Positions 26,089-33,658 of a DNA stretch of 64,000 bases are shown here, piece by piece. A program made the translations under genes and the position numbers. Below the pieces are notes generated by a model. That model was not told the origin of the DNA and searched no databases. It saw nothing but the letters and a program-made list of their open reading frames with translations. Position 1 is the stretch's first letter, and every line of letters begins with the position of its first letter. The DNA comes from Bacteroidota bacterium (GTDB taxonomy: Bacteria; Bacteroidota; Bacteroidia; Chitinophagales; Saprospiraceae). The stretch lies in NCBI GenBank assembly GCA_016124585.1, contig WGNL01000018.1:248001-312000 (forward strand). The letters are read 5' to 3'.

Positions 26089-26571
26089 ATGTCAAAAAAT
26101 TTTACCCATCTCGATGCCGCTGGCAACCCTTCCATGGTGGATGTTGGGGAAAAAATACCCACCCGACGTACCGCCAAAGCTCGTAGCATCGTAGTGCTGG
26201 ACGAAGCAATTTTGCAGCATTTTACCTCTGATGATATTCATACAAAGAAGGGCCCAGTGTTCCAAACTGCAATCATCGCAGGGGTGATGGCTGCCAAACG
26301 CACAGGCGAACTTATTCCGCTTTGCCACCCACTTGGCTTGGAAAACTGCCAGGTTCGCATCGCCTTGAACGAACAGCGGGAGGTCGTCATTGAGTGCGAG
26401 GCCAGCCTGACGGGGAAGACGGGTGTGGAAATGGAAGCCCTCACTGGAGCCACCGTCGCGGCACTTACTATTTACGATATGTGCAAGGCGATGTCGCACA
26501 ACATTGTCATTCGGGAAACGATGCTGATGGAAAAAACGGGCGGGAAAAAGGATTTCAAACGGACAAACTGA
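26089..26571 (+). CDS. moaC: Cyclic pyranopterin monophosphate synthase MoaC
   Basis: MoaC converts the MoaA product to cyclic pyranopterin monophosphate in molybdenum cofactor synthesis. The 160 residues start MSKNFTHLDAAGNPSMVDV and contain RTAKARSIV, IAGVMAAKRTGELIPLCHPL near residue 62 with the active-site region, VEMEALTGATVAALTIYDMCKAM near 116 and the MEKTGGK ending. All are hallmark segments of the family. The start at 26089 is chosen because it begins the homologous region and follows a -7 element. It is followed after 6 nt by a MobA-type gene, giving a two-gene molybdenum cofactor operon. moaA, moaD/E and moeA are not in the window. Confidence 0.96.
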   Translation: MSKNFTHLDAAGNPSMVDVGEKIPTRRTAKARSIVVLDEAILQHFTSDDIHTKKGPVFQTAIIAGVMAAKRTGELIPLCHPLGLENCQVRIALNEQREVVIECEASLTGKTGVEMEALTGATVAALTIYDMCKAMSHNIVIRETMLMEKTGGKKDFKRTN

Positions 26572-26577
26572 GAAAAG

Positions 26578-27735
26578 ATGAAGCACAAAAAGCACGACGA
26601 TATTGCAAGGCCCTCGCTGGGTCAATTTGGCCGGAACGAATGGGCCATACTCGGCACGAACTGTGGTGAAATAAAGCAATTGGCCGGAAAACTGAATGCC
26701 GCTTTTTCATCAAAATACAAAATCGGCTACGTGGATGCTGACCATCAGGAAGTTGGCAGTTCGACAGTTGGCAGTTTGCAGTTGGAGAAAGGAACTACAA
26801 TCGAATTCACGGACAAAATCGCCTACAACCGCCTCGATTTCATGGGCAAACCGACCCAGTGGCAGTTCCGCCCTTTGTTCAACGAAATGGACCTGGTGCT
26901 GGTAAATGGCAACCATTTTACAGCTAAAAAACAAGTCGTCGTCATTGACCCGAAAAAACAGGATTCCTTAAAGCGTAAACTCGACCGTTTGACGGACGTT
27001 CATTTGATTTTACTCACCGACCCAGCCATGCAACCGTTTGATTTTTTGAAAGAAAATTTGCCAGATTTTAAAAAAATACCTGTGTTGCAACTCGCTGATT
27101 TTCAGAAAATTAAGTCATTTTTTGAAGAAAAATTAACCGACGCCTTGCCGCCACTGAATGGCCTCGTGCTGGTAGGAGGTAAGAGCCGCCGCATGGGTAC
27201 GGACAAGAGCATTCTGCAATACCACGACAAGCCACAGCGGGATGTGATGATTGAAGTTTTGGATAAATTTTGCCAAAAAACGAAAGTCTCCTGCCGCCCT
27301 GAACAGGCCGGTGAATTGGTGTACACGCACGATGTGCTGCCCGATACTTTTCTAGGTCTCGGCCCCATGGGTGCCATCCTTTCCGCCTTCCGGCAGGAGC
27401 CGGATACTGCTTGGCTGGTAGTGGCCTGCGACCTGCCACTGCTGGATGAAGCTGCGATTCGTTTTTTGGTGGAAAACCGTAATCCATCGGCCATTGCGAC
27501 GGCATTTCGAAGCCCAGTAAGCGGTTTCCCGGAACCACTGGTGGCTATTTGGGAACCGAAGAGCTATCCCGTGCTGCTGCAATTTTTGGCGCAAGGCTAC
27601 TCCTGTCCTCGTAAGGTTTTGATTAATTCCCCGGTGGAAGTGTTGGAAGCTCCAAACCCGGATGTGCTTATGAATGTCAACACACCAGACGAGGTGGATG
27701 TGGTGCTGAAAAAATTGGGAGTGGAAGGTTTTTGA
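26578..27735 (+). CDS. mobA: MobA-type molybdenum cofactor guanylyltransferase with N-terminal MobB-like extension
   Basis: The 385-residue protein has two parts. Residues about 200-385 are a MobA nucleotidyltransferase with LNGLVLVGGKSRRMGTDKS, LGLGPMGAILSAF and WLVVACDLPLLDE, which transfers GMP to molybdopterin. Residues 1-195 resemble a P-loop MobB-like domain (WAILGTNCGEIKQLAGKL, YKIGYVDADHQ), but the Walker A glycine-lysine pattern is not intact, so nucleotide binding there is doubtful. The segment EVGSSTVGSLQLEK is encoded by AGTTGGC-type heptamers (26751-26785), an apparent repeat insertion. It is translated just after moaC and belongs to the same operon. Confidence 0.88.
   Translation: MKHKKHDDIARPSLGQFGRNEWAILGTNCGEIKQLAGKLNAAFSSKYKIGYVDADHQEVGSSTVGSLQLEKGTTIEFTDKIAYNRLDFMGKPTQWQFRPLFNEMDLVLVNGNHFTAKKQVVVIDPKKQDSLKRKLDRLTDVHLILLTDPAMQPFDFLKENLPDFKKIPVLQLADFQKIKSFFEEKLTDALPPLNGLVLVGGKSRRMGTDKSILQYHDKPQRDVMIEVLDKFCQKTKVSCRPEQAGELVYTHDVLPDTFLGLGPMGAILSAFRQEPDTAWLVVACDLPLLDEAAIRFLVENRNPSAIATAFRSPVSGFPEPLVAIWEPKSYPVLLQFLAQGYSCPRKVLINSPVEVLEAPNPDVLMNVNTPDEVDVVLKKLGVEGF
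26751..26785. repeat. AGTTGGCAGT heptamer array inside mobA
   Basis: AGTTGGCAGTTCGACAGTTGGCAGTTTGCAGTTGG is built from 7-8-nt units and is nearly identical to the left arm of the intergenic inverted repeat at 10428-10461. It remains in frame in mobA. Confidence 0.85.
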
Positions 27736-27743
27736 GGTGAAAA

Positions 27744-28190
27744 TCAACGAACCATCGGCAGGTGCGGAATATCGTCCTCCAAATACTCATCTCCACTGAC
27801 GACAAAACCGAAGCTTTCGTAAAAATTCCGCAGGTAGCTCTGTCCACTTATTTTGATGCTTTCGCCCGGGAATATTAAGTCCATGCTACTTAAACATTCC
27901 TTCATTAGCTGCTGACCAGCACCTGTGCCACGAATGGCAGGTGAGGTGGCAATTCTTCCAATGGACACAAAATTTTCATAGGAGACTCCTTTTGGTAAAA
28001 GCCTTGCGTAGGCCACCAGCTTACCATCGTCATCATAGCCAGTGAGGTGGTAGCCTTTGAGGTCTTTCCCATCGGCGTCGAGGTAGGCGCAGTTTTGCTC
28101 CACCACGAAAACCTCTTGGCGAAGCGCCATGATGCTGTAAAGTTGTGGGGCAGTTAGCTCGTAAAAAGGCTTGCAGCGAAAGGAAATCAT
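27744..28190 (-). CDS. elaA: GNAT acetyltransferase of the ElaA family
   Basis: This is a 148-residue GNAT-fold protein. It follows E. coli ElaA closely in pattern: LTAPQLYSIMALRQEVFVVEQNCAYLDADGKDL at residues 12-44, YARLLPKG near 62, then the acetyl-CoA-binding motif IGRIATSPAIRGTGAGQQLMKE near 75-96 and the C-terminal YLRNFYESFGFVVSGDEYLEDDIPH. The natural acceptor of ElaA proteins is not known. The start overlaps the stop of the upstream 82-residue gene by ATGA, so the pair is coupled. It is convergent with mobA with only 8 nt between stops. Confidence 0.92.
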   Translation of the reverse strand: MISFRCKPFYELTAPQLYSIMALRQEVFVVEQNCAYLDADGKDLKGYHLTGYDDDGKLVAYARLLPKGVSYENFVSIGRIATSPAIRGTGAGQQLMKECLSSMDLIFPGESIKISGQSYLRNFYESFGFVVSGDEYLEDDIPHLPMVR

Positions 28191-28435
28191 GGATTTTTCT
28201 GTTTGAAAATCAAAATTACGCCAGTTGTAAGTGAGTACGGGTAGGTGCTCGAATAAACTTTGGAGGATGTTACGGGCATTGAGCTGAGGAGTTCGAATCC
28301 GTCCAAATCATTTTCTAAAATGGTAGCTTGAATGTCCCGGGCGAGCTGATCACCGTTCGCTTCTTCCAAGGTCATTCCAAAGGTAGCCTTGAGTTTGGAC
28401 GTGGCAGAATCCACGAAAATCGTTTTGTATTTCAT
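28187..28435 (-). CDS. Small conserved-type protein, DUF4177-like
   Basis: This is an 82-residue soluble protein. It begins MKYKTIFVDSATSKLKATFG and ends with a beta segment TTGVILIFKQKNP. The layout, a short helix (EEANGDQLARDIQATILEN) followed by GFELLSSMPVTS and a terminal strand, resembles DUF4177 proteins, whose core reads like GWELVSV...YYFKR. The similarity is weak. It is translationally coupled (ATGA) to the elaA gene and lies 6 nt from the oxidoreductase gene on the same strand, so all three are probably one operon. No function can be assigned. Confidence 0.75.
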   Translation of the reverse strand: MKYKTIFVDSATSKLKATFGMTLEEANGDQLARDIQATILENDLDGFELLSSMPVTSSKVYSSTYPYSLTTGVILIFKQKNP

Positions 28436-28441
28436 TGATTA

Positions 28442-29455
28442 TTAAAGTTTTACAACAACCTTCCCCATTGTTTTGCCAGACTGTAAAAGCCGAACCGCAT
28501 CGGGTAAGTTTTCAAAAGTCAGCACATGGCCCACCTTTGGCTTGCCGATATTCAGTTCCTTAATTTCCTGCACGAATTGATGTAGCAGTTGCGATTTTTC
28601 ATACAAATAAATAAGGTTGAAACCCAACATGCCCCGGTTGCCGTCCGTAAGTTTAAGCGGGTCAATCATCGGTCGGCGCAGGAATTTCCAAATGATTTTG
28701 AAAAGATTCGGGCGGTTGCCGTGGGTGATGAAATCGGCGGCGCTGTACACAATGCTCCTTCCCATCGGAGACAGTCGCTTGAAATCCTCCATCAGCATTT
28801 TGCCATTGTTTGTTTCCAAAATCAAGTTTAACTCTCTGTCTTTCAGTACCTTATCGAGATTTTGGAAAAAAAGCTCATCTCGCACGATGGGGAAATCCAC
28901 GCCTTCCTGGCGGAGCAAATCGAGCTTGGCCGTACTACCTACCGTACCGATGGTGGTGGCGCCCATTTTCTTCGCAAGTCTGTTTGCAAAAATGCCCGTA
29001 CCTCCAGCAGCGCTGTGGATGAGTACCGTTTGACCAGCCTGCAAGTTGCCGAGTGGACGTAGGGCGTAGTAGGCTGTGAGCACCTGCACCAAATAAGCTG
29101 CTCCCTCCTCAAACGACCAGTCGTCAGGCATAGGAATTGCGTACTGCTCGCCCATGTTCAGGTGGGTGGAATAACCACCGAAGCGGCTGACAGCCATCAC
29201 CCGTTCGCCGAGTTTCACATTTTCCACGTCCTTGCCCACTCTTACTACCACCCCTGAAACCTCTAATCCAGGCGTGAATTGACCCTTCGGCGTGGCGCTG
29301 TACAGGCCTAAAATAACGGATACATCAGCGAAGTTGAGGCCGATAGCTTTTACTTCCACTGTCACTTCGGAAGGGCCGGGTTCGGCGAGTTCCTCGGTGA
29401 TGAGTTTCAAGTTGTTGATGTTGCCGGCCTTGAGACGGTAGGCTTTTCGTTGCAT
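28442..29455 (-). CDS. Zinc-independent medium-chain reductase, quinone oxidoreductase-like
   Basis: This 337-residue MDR-family protein has the N-terminal GroES-like fold (GPSEVTVEVKAIGLNFADVSVILG and GLEVSGVVVRVGKDV) followed by the NADPH-binding Rossmann domain with VLIHSAAGGTGIFANRLAKKMGATTIGTVGS near residue 145. The cysteine/histidine zinc ligands of alcohol dehydrogenases are absent, which places it with quinone oxidoreductases and VAT-1-like proteins. These enzymes reduce quinones or alpha,beta-unsaturated carbonyls with NADPH; the substrate is unknown. It is first in a probable operon with the DUF4177-like gene and elaA. Confidence 0.9.
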   Translation of the reverse strand: MQRKAYRLKAGNINNLKLITEELAEPGPSEVTVEVKAIGLNFADVSVILGLYSATPKGQFTPGLEVSGVVVRVGKDVENVKLGERVMAVSRFGGYSTHLNMGEQYAIPMPDDWSFEEGAAYLVQVLTAYYALRPLGNLQAGQTVLIHSAAGGTGIFANRLAKKMGATTIGTVGSTAKLDLLRQEGVDFPIVRDELFFQNLDKVLKDRELNLILETNNGKMLMEDFKRLSPMGRSIVYSAADFITHGNRPNLFKIIWKFLRRPMIDPLKLTDGNRGMLGFNLIYLYEKSQLLHQFVQEIKELNIGKPKVGHVLTFENLPDAVRLLQSGKTMGKVVVKL

Positions 29456-29531
29456 TTTTTTAATATTGAAAAGCGTTTGAGCTAAAGTGATTTTGCCAAA
29501 AAAGCAAAAGTAGTAGAACCCGCCAGACTTT

Positions 29532-29539
29532 TACCTTTG
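29532..29539 (+). promoter_or_regulatory. Bacteroidota -7 element (TACCTTTG) upstream of mevalonate kinase
   Basis: TACCTTTG is an exact TAnnTTTG match ending 20 nt before the ATG at 29560. No well-spaced -33 TTG was identified. Confidence 0.45.
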
Positions 29540-29559
29540 CTTTTTTCAGTTTTTGTTCC

Positions 29560-30477
29560 ATGCAAAACTATCCCGCCAAACTTCTGCTTTTCGGTGAGCA
29601 TACCGTCAACCTCGGTTCGCAAGCGCTGGCCGTGCCGCTGCCTTTGTTTTCGGGGAAATGGACTTTTGTGGAGCACCTAAGTCCCAGTGAACTTGCGGCG
29701 AAGCAGATGCAATTGCCGCAATTGGCCGATTTCCTCGACCGCCTACAGCAGCAGGGTGAACTGCTCGCTGAACTTGATGTGGCAGCATTCCGACAGTCAC
29801 TCTACGAAGGGTTGGTTTTTGAGTCGAATATCCCAACTGGGTACGGGGCTGGGAGTTCGGGGGCGCTCGTGGCGGGGATACTTGGAAATTGGAAATTGGA
29901 AATTGGGAAATTGGGAGACAGGCCGCTTTCAGAACTGAAAAAGGCGCTGGCCCAGATGGAGGCATTTTTTCATGGCACGAGCAGCGGCACGGATCCGCTG
30001 GTTTGTTTTTTGCGAAAACCAGTGCTGCTTGGTGGCGTTGCTGGCGCAAAAATCGTGGAACTGCCAAGCCATTTTCCCACCCATCAAATCTTTCTGTTGG
30101 ATACTGGAATGCCGAGACAAGCCACGCCGTACATTTCATATTTTTTGGAGAAAATGCAGGACGAAGCTTTTGCTGCGTTTTGCAAACAAGCGTTTTTACC
30201 CTCCGTCGATGCTGCGATTAGGGCGTTTCTGGATGGTAATGGACAGTCGGTTTTTGAAGAAATACATCGCATTGGCGAATTTCAGCTTCGCAATTTGGAA
30301 CTGCTCATTCCGGAAAAATTTCGTCCCATCTGGCAGCAAGGCTTGGATGGCGATTTATTTAAGCTAAAAGTCTGCGGAGCGGGCGGCGGTGGGTTTTTGC
30401 TGGGTATTACCACAGACTTTGAAAGGACAAAGACTGTTTTAGCTACCCACCAACTTTTGCCTGTGATGAAAGTCTGA
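29560..30477 (+). CDS. mvk: GHMP kinase, probable mevalonate kinase
   Basis: The 305-residue GHMP-family kinase carries KLLLFGEHTV near residue 7, the phosphate-binding loop in IPTGYGAGSSGALVAGIL near 91, the HGTSSGTDPLVC segment near 138 typical of mevalonate kinases, and the C-terminal CGAGGGGFLLGI. It would phosphorylate mevalonate in the isoprenoid pathway, which feeds the polyprenyl synthase and carotenoid genes in this window. The stretch GNWKLEIGKLGD directly after the P-loop helix is encoded by GGAAATT heptamers and looks like an inserted surface loop. That position is close to the active site, so an effect on activity is possible. Other GHMP kinases (phosphomevalonate type) are less likely. 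Confidence 0.85.
   Translation: MQNYPAKLLLFGEHTVNLGSQALAVPLPLFSGKWTFVEHLSPSELAAKQMQLPQLADFLDRLQQQGELLAELDVAAFRQSLYEGLVFESNIPTGYGAGSSGALVAGILGNWKLEIGKLGDRPLSELKKALAQMEAFFHGTSSGTDPLVCFLRKPVLLGGVAGAKIVELPSHFPTHQIFLLDTGMPRQATPYISYFLEKMQDEAFAAFCKQAFLPSVDAAIRAFLDGNGQSVFEEIHRIGEFQLRNLELLIPEKFRPIWQQGLDGDLFKLKVCGAGGGGFLLGITTDFERTKTVLATHQLLPVMKV
29884..29914. repeat. GGAAATT heptamer array inside the mevalonate kinase gene
   Basis: GGAAATT occurs three times in direct succession, followed by GGGAAATT and GGGA. It encodes NWKLEIGKLG and keeps the frame open. Confidence 0.9.
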
Positions 30478-30521
30478 TGCTCATGATTTGTGGAAATGGT
30501 ATTTTCGCATCAAAAATATCC

Positions 30522-31040
30522 ATGAAAAAATTAGGCATCTGTGTACTAGCCTCCCTCCTTTTTTTCGCATGCCAGCCGGGACAAGACCCAACTCAGGTCA
30601 AAATGCGCAGTGAAATAAAAATGCTGGAATCGCAATTGATGAAAGTAAAAGATGTTACAAAAGACAAAGCCACTGCCCAGCAACTTATAGAAAAAACGAC
30701 TGAATATGCCAAGCAATATCCGCAGGACACGCTTACCCCAACTTTGCTGTTTCAGGCAGGTGATGTGGCCAAAGAAGTGAAGAATTATAGCAAGGCAATG
30801 GAGCTTTGGGAGCAGGTTTGGCGAGGTTACAAAACCCATCGAAGTGCATCGATGGCCTTGTTCTTGCAGGGTTTCACCTTTGACAGTGAGCTACACGACC
30901 CAACAATGGCGACTAAATACTACAAAAAATTCTTGACTACTTTCCCCCACGATTCAGTACTAGTGCCTCAAGTCAAGCAATTGCTCAGCGTCATCAACGT
31001 TAAACCTGAGGAATTGATAAAAAAATACGAGACCGAGTAA
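30522..31040 (+). CDS. TPR-type outer-membrane lipoprotein
   Basis: This is a lipoprotein of about 172 residues. The signal sequence MKKLGICVLASLLFFAC has a lipobox LFFAC, so Cys17 is the predicted lipidated residue. The body is helical with TPR-like repeats (TLLFQAGDVAKEVKNYSKAMELWEQVW and SMALFLQGFTFDSELHDPTMATKYYKKFLTTFP), resembling the repeat style of BamD/YfiO-type proteins but shorter. ATG 30522 is preferred to the track start 30477 because it begins the signal peptide. It is followed by two thioredoxin-like exported proteins on the same strand and may be part of an envelope stress or folding group. The precise role is unknown. Confidence 0.82.
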   Translation: MKKLGICVLASLLFFACQPGQDPTQVKMRSEIKMLESQLMKVKDVTKDKATAQQLIEKTTEYAKQYPQDTLTPTLLFQAGDVAKEVKNYSKAMELWEQVWRGYKTHRSASMALFLQGFTFDSELHDPTMATKYYKKFLTTFPHDSVLVPQVKQLLSVINVKPEELIKKYETE

Positions 31041-31139
31041 GTTAAAAAAATGTTGAAATACGGCAGGATAGCCTGTCTTTTGGGCATCTCAGTTGTTAAA
31101 CCTGTTAATTTGCACTTCCAAAATCAAATCCATTTTCAT

Positions 31140-32312
31140 ATGAAATCTGTACTTTCATTGTTTATAGCCATTACTGTGTCGCTACAATTAAGTGCGCAGG
31201 GTATTGAGTTCTTCCACGGCAGTTTCAAGGAAGCACTGGAGGAATCCCACAAATTGGGCAAGCCTATTTTCATGGATGCCTATGCAAAATGGTGTGGCCC
31301 ATGTAAGCATATGGCTGCCACCACCTTTAAGGATCAGTCTGTGGGAGAATATTTCAACCAAAATTTTATCAACCTTAAGGTTGATTGGGAGGAAAGCGAG
31401 GGTATTTCGCTGCGGAGCAAATATGCCGTTAGTGCCTTTCCAACCTTGTTTTTTATTGGAAGCGATGGGGAAGTTATTCAGAAAGTAGTAGGCGGACAAG
31501 ACGTGAAAGGCCTGCTCCGGCAAGGAGAAATGGCGCTTGGCAAGGTGGACTACAGCCGTGAATACGCCGCATTGTATGAAAAAGGCGACCGCAGTCCTGA
31601 ATTGATTTACAACTACGTAAAAGCGCTAAATAAATCCAACAAGTCTAGTCTAGGTATCTCCAATGAGTACCTACGCTCACAGGAGGACCTTTCCACAGAA
31701 TTCAACAAGAAATTCATTCTAGAGGCTGCCGTGGAGGCCGATTCCCGCATTTTCGATTTGTTGGTGAAAAATCAAAAAGAAATCGGCATGCAGGAAGGGT
31801 TGCAACCACTTCGTGACCGGATTGAATTGGCGTGTACGAACACCTTGAAAAAGGCCATTGAGTTCCAATCGCCAGAACTATTGGAAGAAGCAAAGGCCAA
31901 GATGAAGGCCAATTATGCCGAGAAATCGGACGAGTTTTCTGCCATGGCTGACTACGATTACCATAAAGCAGCGAAAGACCCAAAAAAATTTGGTAAGTCT
32001 TGCGCTGCATATGCCAAGAACGTGGCCAAAGATCCAAAAGGACTTGCCAAGCTAGCTACTGACATTGCCAACAGTTTCAATTCGGACAAAGATTGCATGA
32101 AGCTCGCCGAAAAATACGCCAAGGAAGCTGCTGAAAAAGGAAACGATTTCCATTTTTATACTTCTTACGCCGAGATTCTGCATGCCAACGGTAAGAAAAA
32201 GCAAGCCCTCGAAGCAGCTAACAAAGCCTTGGAAATGGTCAAAAAAGGAGAGACCATTGACAGCGGTGATGTACGCTCGGTGGAAGGCTTGATTAAAATA
32301 ATCGAAAGCTGA
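31140..32312 (+). CDS. Secreted thioredoxin-like protein, paralog 1
   Basis: This is an exported protein of 390 residues. After the signal peptide (MKSVLSLFIAITVSLQLSAQ) comes a thioredoxin-fold domain (residues about 21-140) starting GIEFFHGSFKEALEESHKLGKPIFMDAYAKWCGPCKHMA, with the redox motif WCGPCK and the cis-Pro region AFPTLFFI. The C-terminal 250 residues are helical with TPR-like character (KYAKEAAEKGNDFHFYTSYAEILHANGKKKQALEAANKAL). It is probably a periplasmic thiol oxidoreductase with a helical partner-binding domain. ATG 31140 is chosen over the track start 31050. The next gene is a clear paralog of the same layout, so a tandem duplication has occurred. Confidence 0.9.
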   Translation: MKSVLSLFIAITVSLQLSAQGIEFFHGSFKEALEESHKLGKPIFMDAYAKWCGPCKHMAATTFKDQSVGEYFNQNFINLKVDWEESEGISLRSKYAVSAFPTLFFIGSDGEVIQKVVGGQDVKGLLRQGEMALGKVDYSREYAALYEKGDRSPELIYNYVKALNKSNKSSLGISNEYLRSQEDLSTEFNKKFILEAAVEADSRIFDLLVKNQKEIGMQEGLQPLRDRIELACTNTLKKAIEFQSPELLEEAKAKMKANYAEKSDEFSAMADYDYHKAAKDPKKFGKSCAAYAKNVAKDPKGLAKLATDIANSFNSDKDCMKLAEKYAKEAAEKGNDFHFYTSYAEILHANGKKKQALEAANKALEMVKKGETIDSGDVRSVEGLIKIIES

Positions 32313-32387
32313 ACTGATGTTTGAATGCTGGTACGATATTTTAACAACCTAGTAATTCAACAATCTAGCAATCACAGTCATTTTACC

Positions 32388-33545
32388 ATGAAAAAATACC
32401 TGATTTTGCTCGCATTTGCGCTGTTTATTGGAAGCAACAGTTACGCACAGGGCATTGAGTTTACGCACGGTACTTGGAAAGAAATCAAGGCAAAAGCTGC
32501 CAAGGAAGATAAGCTTATTTTTATGGATGCCTACGCTGAATGGTGCGGGCCTTGCAAGAAAATGGCCCGTGACGTTTTTTCCCAAAAAGAAGTTGGGGAT
32601 TATTTCAACGCCCATTTTGTCAATGTGAAAATGGACATGGAAAAAGGTGAAGGCATTGGTCTTTCCAGTGATTTTGGCATCCAAGCTTACCCAACCTTGC
32701 TGTTCATCAATTCAGACGGTAAAGTGGTTCACCGAGCGGTTGGCTACCACACAACCGATCTGCTTATTGATCTGGCAGGTGCTGCTAAAGATCCCAACAG
32801 AAACGAAGGCTCTATCACGGCTCGTTATGACGCTGGTGACCGCTCGCCAGAGTTGCTTCGCAATCTTGCAACTGCCCGTTATGATGCAATGGACGGCACT
32901 TATGTGAGGGTTGCCGATGAATATTTGGCTACACAGGCGGATTGGAGTACGCCGGACAACCTTTCTTTCATAATGAAGATGACGGATGACCTCAATTCTA
33001 AAATGGCCGATTACTTACTGAACAATCGTCAATTGTTTGAGGATAAATTTGGCAAAGAAACCGTGATTGGCAAGGTGGACGAGCTGGTGCAAAATACCAT
33101 CTCACATGCCGAATCGGAGGCTGATTTGACAAAAGTAGAGGCACTTTATGCTAAAACTTATCCAGAGCGGGCTGAAGAAATGTCTGGCCAATTGAAGATG
33201 GGCTTTTATGCTCAACGGGAAGATTGGAAGAATTTTGCAAAAGTTGCTGACAAGCATTTCAAGAAATTCCCACCCGAAGATTGGACGGTGCTGAACGATA
33301 TAGCTTGGTTATACTATGATGCCGTAGATAGCAAAAAGGAACTGAAATGTGCGCTTGGGTGGGCCAAGCAGTCCGTTAAATTGGATAAGAACTACGCCAA
33401 TACTGATACGGTGGCATCACTGTATTACAAACTTGGGAAAAAAGGCAAGGCACTTAAATCTGCCAATGAAGCAATTGCTTTGGCTAAAGCCAGTGAAGAG
33501 GATTATTCTGAAACTGAGCTGCTCATCCAGAAGATAAAAGGCTAG
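32388..33545 (+). CDS. Secreted thioredoxin-like protein, paralog 2
   Basis: The 385-residue product has the same plan as its neighbour: signal peptide (MKKYLILLAFALFIGSNSYAQ), GIEFTHGTWKEIKAKAAKEDKLIFMDAYAEWCGPCKKMA with the WCGPCK active site, AYPTLLFINSDGKVVHRAVGYHTT, then a helical TPR-like C-terminal half ending KKGKALKSANEAIALAK. The thioredoxin domains are much more alike than the C-terminal halves, which suggests different partners. It sits 75 nt after paralog 1; that spacer includes ATTCAACAATC-type repeats. ATG 32388 begins the signal peptide. A strong terminator follows. Confidence 0.9.
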   Translation: MKKYLILLAFALFIGSNSYAQGIEFTHGTWKEIKAKAAKEDKLIFMDAYAEWCGPCKKMARDVFSQKEVGDYFNAHFVNVKMDMEKGEGIGLSSDFGIQAYPTLLFINSDGKVVHRAVGYHTTDLLIDLAGAAKDPNRNEGSITARYDAGDRSPELLRNLATARYDAMDGTYVRVADEYLATQADWSTPDNLSFIMKMTDDLNSKMADYLLNNRQLFEDKFGKETVIGKVDELVQNTISHAESEADLTKVEALYAKTYPERAEEMSGQLKMGFYAQREDWKNFAKVADKHFKKFPPEDWTVLNDIAWLYYDAVDSKKELKCALGWAKQSVKLDKNYANTDTVASLYYKLGKKGKALKSANEAIALAKASEEDYSETELLIQKIKG

Positions 33546-33587
33546 AGTTTACAGACACGTGTTGTGTAGGGGCTACACGGTCAAAAC

Positions 33588-33626
33588 AAAAGCGCAACCA
33601 CAGGCATTTCCGTGGTTGCGCTTTTT
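33588..33626 (+). terminator. Terminator after the thioredoxin-like pair
   Basis: AAAAGCGCAACCAC pairs perfectly with GTGGTTGCGCTTTT around a 10-nt loop, followed by T residues. AGCAGTTTAGCAGTTGG heptamer sequence follows at 33631-33648. Confidence 0.9.
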
Positions 33627-33658
33627 CGTTAGCAGTTTAGCAGTTGGCCGTCTCAAAC

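Noticed and set aside
33553-33562. ACACGTGT palindrome as a third parS site
   Set aside because: The flanks do not match TGTTNC/GNAACA; only the central CACGTG is shared.
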